In this document: positions 9,498-16,963 of the stretch, in pieces | Layout: the number at the start of each line of letters is the position of its first letter | How positions within the stretch are numbered: the stretch's first letter is position 1 | Assembly: GCF_002831565.1 (NCBI RefSeq) | Contig: NZ_CP025096.1 | Location: 5,467,391-5,531,390, forward strand | From: Spirosoma pollinicola | Lineage (GTDB): Bacteria; Bacteroidota; Bacteroidia; Cytophagales; Spirosomataceae | Direction: 5' to 3' | Length of the DNA: 64,000 nucleotides | Made by a program: the position numbers and the translations under genes | The notes under the pieces: model-generated | Databases searched by the model: none | Told to the model about the DNA's origin: nothing | The model's input: the letters and a program-made list of their open reading frames with translations, nothing else

Positions 9498-10478
9498 TTA
9501 TGCTTCTTGTAGCAAGAACTCTCTTAATAATTCTGATTCATCAAACTGATTTATTTTGGAATTATTCGAATTGGTATCGGAGATATTATCCCAGTCAATT
9601 TCATCCATTTGAGCTAAACTAGTCACACGTATCGAACTAGTATAGGGTATAGAACCTAAGTAGCTATTAAGTGGCACAATCACTTTTTTATTTAATTGCA
9701 TAGCCCGCCCCATGAATCCACTTGGTTTGTCATTGTTATAGTAACAATAAATAATGTCCAGCTTTTCCATAAAGTAAATCATCTCTTCATTACTCACATA
9801 ACGATTGATCAATACAACATTATGTTTTATATCATTTCTCAAAAAAGATGAATCCCCTATTATGAAAAATCTGTACTTGTTTGATGTAAATATCCAATCA
9901 GATAATTCAGATAAATTTTTCTTAGCCTTACTAGTATTATTGAATATTAATACAGATTTAATCAGAGGATCTTCAATATATAAATTCAATAACTCCTTCG
10001 GCTGTTGATAGCCAACATTCAAATATGGCAAATCATAATATTGAAAATCGTAAGTAAGAAAGGACGTTATATCTTTCAACTTCCCCTCATAATCTGTCAT
10101 TTTATGAATAGATATTAATTTTAAGCGATCAGATGACTTCAAAAGCTTGAATACGTTATACTTTGCTTTCTTTTTTATTAAACCCAATAAATTCCTATAA
10201 TGTATACTTGGAATATTATTTTTGTTTATTAAAGATTCAACAGAAACAGATACCCCAAAGTTTTTTTTACTAAATAAGCTCCTTAAAAGTGACCAATACA
10301 TGTCTTTATGGTCTATATTAAGGAAGATAACGTTTTGATTGTATCTGAATAATACTGTTAACTTTTCTTTAAAACTTCTAACAGTTTTTACCTCATGATT
10401 TTTTAAAAGATTATTCAAAAAACTTGAATAATCTTCGTAATGACCTTTTTTGTTTGGTATAAATATATTGAATATCAT
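9498..10478 (-). CDS. Putative glycosyltransferase of the exopolysaccharide locus
   Basis: A 326-residue soluble protein that I do not recognise by a clear motif. The central part (about residues 180-270) alternates hydrophobic strands and polar helices in the way of a GT-B C-terminal half, and GFMGRAMQLNKKVIVPLNS resembles the donor-site region of GT4-like enzymes. Its start overlaps the end of the DUF115 gene at 10475-11275 by 4 bp, so the two are translationally coupled. Base composition is strongly AT-rich. The function call rests on context. Confidence 0.5.
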   Translation of the reverse strand: MIFNIFIPNKKGHYEDYSSFLNNLLKNHEVKTVRSFKEKLTVLFRYNQNVIFLNIDHKDMYWSLLRSLFSKKNFGVSVSVESLINKNNIPSIHYRNLLGLIKKKAKYNVFKLLKSSDRLKLISIHKMTDYEGKLKDITSFLTYDFQYYDLPYLNVGYQQPKELLNLYIEDPLIKSVLIFNNTSKAKKNLSELSDWIFTSNKYRFFIIGDSSFLRNDIKHNVVLINRYVSNEEMIYFMEKLDIIYCYYNNDKPSGFMGRAMQLNKKVIVPLNSYLGSIPYTSSIRVTSLAQMDEIDWDNISDTNSNNSKINQFDESELLREFLLQEA

Positions 10479-11275
10479 ATCTTCAAAAAGTCTTCTAATG
10501 GTAAACGATCAAATAAATCAAGATGGCCGCCTGCGGTACAATTATATATTTGTCTTCCGTAGTTACTATACACTTCATTAGCCATTGAATAGCTGTACTC
10601 ATTTTGGGGCAAATCTGGCAAGTGCCATTTTTGACCACTAGCAAAGTAATTTTTATCAAAGTGATTGTCATCTTGGCCATTAAAAACGGCAAGTGCGTTT
10701 GCAGGACCTTTATCTTTGAAATAATGATCGCATCCTATGAGGCCCACTTTACTAAATCCATAATGAAAGGCCAATTGGAGTGCAACATATGTTACAGTTC
10801 CGCCCTGATTCACACTTAATGAGCAATCTTTGGCAAATGTTTTTACTGGTGAAGAGTGTAAAAAGGTGACATTTTTTCTATTTTTAACTAGGTAAGCTCC
10901 TTTTTCATCTATGTAAAGTGGAATTTGTGTATCATTAAAAAAGTCATAATTCTGCTCGATAACCATGCTATTTACTGCCACTATTGCCGATGGACGAAAA
11001 TTGCCTCGATCGAATAGTAGATTAATTTTATTTAATCCAAACGTAAAAACACCATCCAATTGTTGAAAATCCACTTTGTTCAAGCTCGGACCATTACAGA
11101 TAATAATTGCTTTTTGGCCTTGATATTTATTTTTGACTGCTTGGAGTTTCTTTCTTGAATCCCAAGATAATTTATTAAAATCCCATTTGAGCCTATTCTT
11201 GATTAGCAAAGCAGCTTGACGATACGGGTTCAATGTATCCCTTAGTTGTAGATTTTGATTTTCCAGTAAGTCCAT
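10475..11275 (-). CDS. DUF115 (MptE/Maf-like) protein, second copy
   Basis: A 266-residue protein with IICNGPSLNKVDF near residue 53 and GGTVTYVALQLAFHYGFSK plus LIGCDHYFKDKG further on. It shares the whole architecture with the 7165-7953 product, including the closing YSYSMANEVY region. GT42-like folding suggests transfer from a CMP-sugar, which is inference. It starts 6 bp after the flippase gene and overlaps the next gene by 4 bp. Confidence 0.75.
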   Translation of the reverse strand: MDLLENQNLQLRDTLNPYRQAALLIKNRLKWDFNKLSWDSRKKLQAVKNKYQGQKAIIICNGPSLNKVDFQQLDGVFTFGLNKINLLFDRGNFRPSAIVAVNSMVIEQNYDFFNDTQIPLYIDEKGAYLVKNRKNVTFLHSSPVKTFAKDCSLSVNQGGTVTYVALQLAFHYGFSKVGLIGCDHYFKDKGPANALAVFNGQDDNHFDKNYFASGQKWHLPDLPQNEYSYSMANEVYSNYGRQIYNCTAGGHLDLFDRLPLEDFLKI

Positions 11276-11281
11276 ATAATA

Positions 11282-12718
11282 TTAGATCAATTGAGTGGCT
11301 GAATAAATAATTAATAGTAACATTGGTAGAAGAGAGACTTTATACTCGAATTTAAAGACGCTCACATGTATAGATTTATAAGAATAATAAGCGGAGTACC
11401 AAGCGTAAAATCCTAAGTAGCCCGCTATCATACCAATTGGTATAGCATAAATTTGATATGAATTGATCAATAATAAGGTTACACCAATAAAAATTATTCC
11501 CGAAATCCCATCTGCAATATGACCAACAACATGGTTAGTTGTTAAATATAATTGCATATGCATAGCACCGTAACGATGTATAAAATAGGCAAGTGATAAT
11601 AACAGCCATAATTCATTTGGAACAAATTTTATATCACTGTTAATATAGATAAGTAAGTAATTAGAAGTTAGCCCCACAGCAATTACACCTACGGTAAAAA
11701 CAAGATGTGATAGAAACATTCCCCTCTGCGCTTTTTGAATTAATTGAGGCAGATCTCCCTGTATTCGCAAACGCGAATACAGGGGAATTTTACTATAAAA
11801 TGGAGCCATTGAAATTTCTTTGATTTGCGCTATAATTCGTAGGGCAAGGAGATATGAAGCCACACTAGCACTATTTCCAACTTGGGCATATAACACGCTA
11901 CTAAGATTACTTAGCCCATTTGACATAAAGCCTGATAATCCGCTCTTCCAGGCTACTGGCCAAATCTTTGAGAAAAATTGATAATCAAATGAATAGTTAG
12001 TTTTAATTTTTTTAAACTGACTGTCATCAACGGCTCTGCTCAGAAAGTAATTACGAACAACGGATAAAATAACCCACAATTGGTTAATAAATACTAAGAG
12101 TAGTAAACTATCATTAATTGTAAGAGCAATGATGCAGCATGTAATCGACGCGGTTGACGTAAGGGCTTCCCACCTTCTGACTAGAGCAATCTTGTTTAAG
12201 CCTTCCAGGTAATTTGAGTAAATAGAACCATAAAATCTGTAAGCAGAAGCTATTATAATTACACCCCAAGCCACCCACGCAGATCCATTATCTTTTACAA
12301 ATGAAATAGGCCGCAACATTGACCAACTTCCTAATGTGATCATAATCAAAATGACAGCAATCGTAAGCCAGCTGTAAATGTGAGACATATTTGCATACAC
12401 TTTCCCAATCAATTCCCAGTTCGGCGTATTTGAAAGTTTATTGGGTGTTTTTACGGAAACAACAGACGTGATCTCAGTTGCTCCTCCCATTGCGTAGGAG
12501 ATTAACCGAATGAATGTATTTCTGAAGCCCATATCCAACAGCCCCTGTAAGGATATGATTGTTGAAAAGAGATACCACAAAGCAACCTCACCTTCGGAAA
12601 ATCGCTTTAATATCAATGGAAGCACAACAAAAAGACTCAATGCCTTTGTTGAGTAACTCATCCACGTTGCTATCGTGGGCGAGTTCCATAGCTTATTGGC
12701 GATTAATTTGATTTGCAT
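11282..12718 (-). CDS. Polysaccharide flippase (Wzx/MATE-like)
   Basis: A 478-residue protein with 12-14 predicted transmembrane helices, an N-terminal amphipathic start and the even helix spacing of Wzx-type exporters. It would move the lipid-linked repeat unit across the cytoplasmic membrane before polymerisation. It is the first gene of the AT-rich sub-block and is separated from the SDR gene by 141 bp with a hairpin. No sequence motif is decisive for this family; the call rests on topology and context. Confidence 0.83.
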   Translation of the reverse strand: MQIKLIANKLWNSPTIATWMSYSTKALSLFVVLPLILKRFSEGEVALWYLFSTIISLQGLLDMGFRNTFIRLISYAMGGATEITSVVSVKTPNKLSNTPNWELIGKVYANMSHIYSWLTIAVILIMITLGSWSMLRPISFVKDNGSAWVAWGVIIIASAYRFYGSIYSNYLEGLNKIALVRRWEALTSTASITCCIIALTINDSLLLLVFINQLWVILSVVRNYFLSRAVDDSQFKKIKTNYSFDYQFFSKIWPVAWKSGLSGFMSNGLSNLSSVLYAQVGNSASVASYLLALRIIAQIKEISMAPFYSKIPLYSRLRIQGDLPQLIQKAQRGMFLSHLVFTVGVIAVGLTSNYLLIYINSDIKFVPNELWLLLSLAYFIHRYGAMHMQLYLTTNHVVGHIADGISGIIFIGVTLLLINSYQIYAIPIGMIAGYLGFYAWYSAYYSYKSIHVSVFKFEYKVSLLPMLLLIIYSATQLI

Positions 12719-12803
12719 AGATAGATACCGGTTACGGCTATACGTATTGAATGAACTTAGATATTTTTATTAGTAGCCTATTTTTATAATTATACTTGTT
12801 TTA

Positions 12804-12833
12804 GTTGGGTGAGGATAAATCACCTCACCCAAC
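12804..12833. other. Hairpin between the SDR and flippase genes
   Basis: A perfect 11-bp stem (12804-12814 with 12823-12833) with an 8-nt loop. There is no U-run on the minus strand, so it may be an attenuator or an mRNA-processing hairpin rather than a full terminator. It marks the border between the GC-normal and AT-rich halves of the locus. Confidence 0.55.
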
Positions 12834-12859
12834 ACGTCGTTTATTATCTCATAGTGTTA

Positions 12860-13591
12860 CTACAAATCTTTCAACACCGAGCTAATGCCTCCGTCGAGCG
12901 TCAGGTTGGCGCCGTGAATGAAACCGGAGCTTTCCGAGGCCAGGAACAAGGCCATTTTAGCCACGTCGTTCGGGCTGCCAATACGCTGTACGGGGTGAAT
13001 TTTCCGTAGTTCATCCAGCGCACCCTGGTTACCATCAAATCCCGCCAGGAGCATGTCTGTTTCAATGGCCGCCGGACTGATAGCATTGACCCGAACACGG
13101 CCTTCGAGGTCTACCGCCAACGCTCTGGTCAGGCCAATAAGCGCACTCTTCGACGTGGCATAGCTGATAAACCGCCGTTTGGTGAGTTGCTGGTGAATGC
13201 TGCCAATATTAATGATGCAGCCATTTACCTCTTCCAGCGATTCCAGAAAGTGCTGGCCGAGTAGTAAGGGGCCGGTCAGATTTACCGTCATGGTATGGTT
13301 CCAATCGTCCAGTTTCAAGTCGGCCAGGCTATCCAATAACTGCACCGCAGCATTGTTGATCAGTACGTGGAGTTCCGGAATCAACGCATTGAAATTGCGC
13401 TTCCACTCGTTCCGGTACTCCTCATCGGTGCTGAACTTGTGCAGGTCGAACTGGATCAGGCGGTCGGCTTCATGCCGCTCAGAATTCTGAATATCAAGTC
13501 CATAAACATAAAAACCAGCTTCCCGAAAGGCCAGCGCCAGGGCGCTGCCAATACCACCTAATACGCCCGTAATCAGTACTTTTTTCATCAT
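12860..13591 (-). CDS. SDR family oxidoreductase
   Basis: A 243-residue classical SDR. It has the NAD(P) motif ITGVLGGIGSALA, NNAA in the fourth strand, the catalytic serine in INIGSIHQQ, and YATSKSALIG (YxxxK). The C-terminus ends in GANLTLDGG, as usual. It lies directly after the hydroxyacid dehydrogenase gene with 1 bp between them. Together with that gene and the cytidylyltransferase it probably makes or modifies an activated sugar acid; PtmA-type SDRs of legionaminate loci are a possible parallel. Its substrate is unknown. Confidence 0.85.
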   Translation of the reverse strand: MMKKVLITGVLGGIGSALALAFREAGFYVYGLDIQNSERHEADRLIQFDLHKFSTDEEYRNEWKRNFNALIPELHVLINNAAVQLLDSLADLKLDDWNHTMTVNLTGPLLLGQHFLESLEEVNGCIINIGSIHQQLTKRRFISYATSKSALIGLTRALAVDLEGRVRVNAISPAAIETDMLLAGFDGNQGALDELRKIHPVQRIGSPNDVAKMALFLASESSGFIHGANLTLDGGISSVLKDL

Positions 13592-13592
13592 C

Positions 13593-14537
13593 TTACGCAG
13601 TTACGCCAACTTCCAGAAACTCGAATATGGTACGGATGGCCTGATGGCTGGCGCGTCGAACGCCCTGTATGGTGTTGGAGCCGTTATGGGTTCCGAACAT
13701 GCACCGGTCAAACGTCCGTAGCTCGGAGTCCATTGGCAGCGGTTCTACTTCGAATACATCCAGACCAGCCGAGTGTACTTTGCCACTTTTCAGGCCCGCT
13801 ATTAAGGCGGCTTCGTCGATAATTGGCCCTCTGGACACGTTCACAATGCGAACACCATCTTTCATGCGCTGGATTGTTTCGGCATTGATCATGTGTTTGG
13901 TACCCGCTGTCAGAGCGCAGGTCGTCACCACGAAATCAGCGGTTTCCAGGTCTTCAGGAAAGGATAGAAAACGATAGGCTTCTTCGTCGGCTTCTGTGCG
14001 GCTGGCAAATGGATCGTACACATTGATGTGCATATCGAAGGCTTTCAGAAAACGAGCCGTTGCCTTGCCGATGTCGCCAAAACCAACCAGTGCCACGGTA
14101 TGACTTGCCAGCGACATACCCGCCGGTTTCACCCAGTTGCCCGCCCGAACTTCGCGGTCGATGTAATAGGTTTGCCGGGCCAGTCCCAGAACGTATGATA
14201 CGGCGATGGTGGCTACTTCGGCACCAAACATCAGGGGTGTGTTAATAATGGGAATATCAAGGGCTTTGCAGGCCTTAAAATCGACGTTGTCGACACCAAT
14301 ACCCCACTTAACGGCCGCTTTCAGTTTACCGGCTTTGCCCGCTTTAAACACGCGTTCGGTAGCCGGGTCGTCACCAATAATCCAGCCATCGACCGTTGGT
14401 ACAAGGTCAATTAGTTCTTCTTCCGACAATACCTGAACAACATTGGGCGCGATCACCTCAATGCCTGCCTCCTCAAAAATGGGCAGAAATTCTGCCAGTT
14501 GCCCCAGCATGGGTGGGCATGTGATTAAGACTTTCAT
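13593..14537 (-). CDS. D-isomer specific 2-hydroxyacid dehydrogenase (SerA-like)
   Basis: A 314-residue NAD-dependent dehydrogenase. The Rossmann loop is VGFGDIGKATARFL, the catalytic arginine lies in NVSRGPIIDE, the acid in GLDVFEVEPLP and the histidine in GTHNGSNT. It lacks the C-terminal ACT domain of housekeeping SerA, so it is probably not the serine-pathway enzyme. It overlaps the cytidylyltransferase gene by 4 bp and is followed at once by the SDR gene. It likely oxidises or reduces a hydroxy acid used in the polysaccharide. Confidence 0.87.
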   Translation of the reverse strand: MKVLITCPPMLGQLAEFLPIFEEAGIEVIAPNVVQVLSEEELIDLVPTVDGWIIGDDPATERVFKAGKAGKLKAAVKWGIGVDNVDFKACKALDIPIINTPLMFGAEVATIAVSYVLGLARQTYYIDREVRAGNWVKPAGMSLASHTVALVGFGDIGKATARFLKAFDMHINVYDPFASRTEADEEAYRFLSFPEDLETADFVVTTCALTAGTKHMINAETIQRMKDGVRIVNVSRGPIIDEAALIAGLKSGKVHSAGLDVFEVEPLPMDSELRTFDRCMFGTHNGSNTIQGVRRASHQAIRTIFEFLEVGVTA

Positions 14538-15217
14538 AGGGCCATTTCAGGATAAAGTTCGGTAAAGAGGAATTCAGCTACTTTAAAGTTCAGTTCAACG
14601 TCAATGTCCTGCGCTTCGATTTCAGCGATTTCGTACATGAAAGGCCGGTCGCCAATCCGATTGCCTTTCTGAAGCAGTGTTTCTTTTTTGAAAATATACA
14701 TGCAGGAATTCTCCATATAAACGGGAGGTAAATCCTGCGTACGGAGCAGAATATTGGAGTTATGGTTGATGGCCCGCGCTAACGGATCCCATAAACGTGT
14801 CTGCATACGTGTCACGCCAAACAGGGTATCGTATACAGGATATTGATTCAGAAATTGCTTTACGCCTTTCTCAACAGTTTCGGCAGAGAGGAGCGGATTT
14901 GTGCTGTGGGTCTGTAAGTAAAAATCGGCAGGAACCTGTTCGCAGGTATTGAGCAGCACATTGTTCATCGGGATAGACCCGTCGCGCAGGTGTTGCGGGC
15001 GTTCCAGAATCGTTACGGATGGGTAATAAATCTCAGCCTGTTCGATAACGGTGGGGCTGTCGGTGTCAATAACAACCTGAGTAATTGACGGGCATTCCAG
15101 TAAGGTATCAATGATGCGATGAAAAAGAGGCTTACCGGCAAAGTCACGGTAGTTTTTTCCAGGAACGCGTTCGCTGGAATGACGCATAGGAACAATAGCA
15201 GCAACTGAGTAAGACAT
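14534..15217 (-). CDS. Acylneuraminate cytidylyltransferase family protein (CMP-sugar synthetase)
   Basis: A 227-residue protein of the NeuA/KdsB superfamily. The N-terminal IVPMRHSSERVPGKN loop binds CTP, and DTDSP and YLQTHSTNPLL correspond to the metal and sugar sites. It joins CMP to a sugar acid such as a nonulosonate or Kdo-like compound. No NeuB/KdsA-type synthase is present in the window, so the acid is either made elsewhere or is unusual. It opens a tight trio with the hydroxyacid dehydrogenase and the SDR. Confidence 0.88.
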   Translation of the reverse strand: MSYSVAAIVPMRHSSERVPGKNYRDFAGKPLFHRIIDTLLECPSITQVVIDTDSPTVIEQAEIYYPSVTILERPQHLRDGSIPMNNVLLNTCEQVPADFYLQTHSTNPLLSAETVEKGVKQFLNQYPVYDTLFGVTRMQTRLWDPLARAINHNSNILLRTQDLPPVYMENSCMYIFKKETLLQKGNRIGDRPFMYEIAEIEAQDIDVELNFKVAEFLFTELYPEMAL

Positions 15218-15304
15218 AAGCTAGTATTGATGTTAGTATAAAGTATAGATTAATAATTTCGATACAGTAATGCGCGGCCTAAGCCGCTGACGTGTTGACG
15301 TTTG

Positions 15305-16249
15305 CTAGTCGTACGCAATTTGTTTCATGAGTGTCTGAACCGATTGGTCCGCTCGCTCGCGCCGGAAAAACTCGTTCGGATAATAGAACCGCTCCCGCAA
15401 TGTGCGGTCAAGCGTACCGATAAAGCGATACCCTTGGTAAGTGCCCCAAAACTGGAGTACCCGAAAAACAGGTATGTCAAAAACATTGGTCAGAAACGTA
15501 CCCTCATGTGCGGCAGCGATGTAGTCGCTCAGAATGTTGGTAGCCGACAGATAGACGAAATTCCAGGCGTTGAACCGAGCGTGCGGTTTAAGCCGTTTAA
15601 ACGCAATGGCTTCCCGATAATATCGGTTGTAAATTTTGCGGGGTGTTTCTTCGTGCACGTGTACAATGACAGCATCGGCATCATAAGCAATTTTGTAGCC
15701 TTGCTGTTGAATGGTACCGGCCCAGTGCAAATCTTCAAGTCCGGTCAGGGACTCGTCATACGACATCTGTTCCCAGAGTGAGCGACGGATAGCCGTGTTC
15801 GCGTTGTTACAAAATGGAATCGGCTGGTCGTAGTTGGAAACAGCCGGAAACCATTTGGCAAATAGCTGCTGTTCGGAGAATTTGCTCAGGTGATTGCCAA
15901 TCTGCCGACCGTAGGTCAAACCTACTTTGGCATCGTCGAAAGGGGCCAGCATCCGATCAATCCAGTTGGTATAAACCGGATATACGTGTGCACTGGCAAA
16001 AAGCAGAATATCGCCGGTAGCACGCTGGCAACCCAAGTTCAGCGCCCGCCCGAATGAAAACTGATCCGGACGAATTCGAACAACTTTAGCGCCTTTTTCC
16101 TCGGCAATCTGAACGGTATTATCTGTTGACCCTGAATCTACCAGTATAATTTCTACAGTATGTTGACTCTCCCGGCAGGCGATACCGTCCAGTAGTTTAC
16201 CAATATGTTTTTCTTCGTTAAATGCGCGAATAATGATACTACATTTCAT
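15305..16249 (-). CDS. Glycosyltransferase family 2
   Basis: A 314-residue GT-A enzyme: SIIIRAFNEEKHIGKLL, VDSGSTDNT, and a HVYP segment in the metal region after LLFASA. A conserved GLEDLHWAG near residue 170 matches the ED motif of inverting GT2 transferases. There are no membrane helices. It lies 2 bp before the priming transferase gene in the operon and probably adds the second or a later sugar of the repeat unit. Confidence 0.88.
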   Translation of the reverse strand: MKCSIIIRAFNEEKHIGKLLDGIACRESQHTVEIILVDSGSTDNTVQIAEEKGAKVVRIRPDQFSFGRALNLGCQRATGDILLFASAHVYPVYTNWIDRMLAPFDDAKVGLTYGRQIGNHLSKFSEQQLFAKWFPAVSNYDQPIPFCNNANTAIRRSLWEQMSYDESLTGLEDLHWAGTIQQQGYKIAYDADAVIVHVHEETPRKIYNRYYREAIAFKRLKPHARFNAWNFVYLSATNILSDYIAAAHEGTFLTNVFDIPVFRVLQFWGTYQGYRFIGTLDRTLRERFYYPNEFFRRERADQSVQTLMKQIAYD

Positions 16250-16251
16250 GA

Positions 16252-16926
16252 TTACCAGGCTTTTTTATCTCCCTTGACTGTACTCATTACTGTCCACCAG
16301 CAAATCTTTATATCCAATAGCAAAGACCGGTTAGCGATGTACCAGCGGTCCAGACGAACCCGGTGTTCCATTTTCTGAAGCGTATCGGTTTCTCCCCGGC
16401 ATCCCCGCACCTGCGCCAGTCCCGTTATTCCGGGTTTCACAGCGTATCGCTCCGGATAATTAGGAAGCGAATACCAGTGTTGAGCATCCAGTGGAATGGG
16501 GTGCGGCCGTGGACCTACGATACTCATATCGCCCAGGAGAACATTCAGAAATTGGGGCAGCTCATCTAAATTGGTTCTGCGCAACAGCTGCCCCAGCTTC
16601 GTGATTCGTGAGTCGTTTCTAGCCGCCTGCCGAAACTCCGCTTCGGGTCGGCTGATCATCGTTCTGAGCTTGAAACACCGGAACTGGCGACCGTTGCGGC
16701 CAGTGCGCAGTTGAACAAACAACATAGGCCCAGGTGAATTGAACCGAATGGCAAGTCCAAGAATTGGCAGTAGCCAGGAGAGAACAAAAAGGCTGACCAA
16801 TAAGGAGAAACTGATGTCAAATATTCGTTTAAGTACGATTCCCGTTTCGGTGGCCGAGGCTGTAAAAACCTCGGCCTCACTATCTATATACGGGCTGGTG
16901 TCGGAGAAAGAGGCATTACTAAGCAT
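16252..16926 (-). CDS. Undecaprenyl-phosphate sugar phosphotransferase (priming enzyme)
   Basis: A 224-residue bacterial sugar transferase with one N-terminal membrane helix (about residues 36-58) and the catalytic core of the WcaJ/PglC superfamily: FKLRTM, RRTNLDELPQFLNVL with the DE pair, MSIVGPRPHP and KPGITGLAQVRG. It has only the monotopic core, without the four-helix domain of WcaJ. It starts repeat-unit synthesis by moving a sugar phosphate onto undecaprenyl phosphate. It is 37 bp downstream of wzc. Confidence 0.93.
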   Translation of the reverse strand: MLSNASFSDTSPYIDSEAEVFTASATETGIVLKRIFDISFSLLVSLFVLSWLLPILGLAIRFNSPGPMLFVQLRTGRNGRQFRCFKLRTMISRPEAEFRQAARNDSRITKLGQLLRRTNLDELPQFLNVLLGDMSIVGPRPHPIPLDAQHWYSLPNYPERYAVKPGITGLAQVRGCRGETDTLQKMEHRVRLDRWYIANRSLLLDIKICWWTVMSTVKGDKKAW

Positions 16927-16963
16927 GATATTTTTGATTAGCTTTTCATGGGATAGACGTTAA

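Noticed and set aside
13593-14537. serA of serine biosynthesis
   Set aside because: No ACT domain, and the gene is coupled to a CMP-sugar synthetase gene.
15302-15781. 159-codon frame opposite a GT2 gene
   Set aside because: Shadow frame with no domain.
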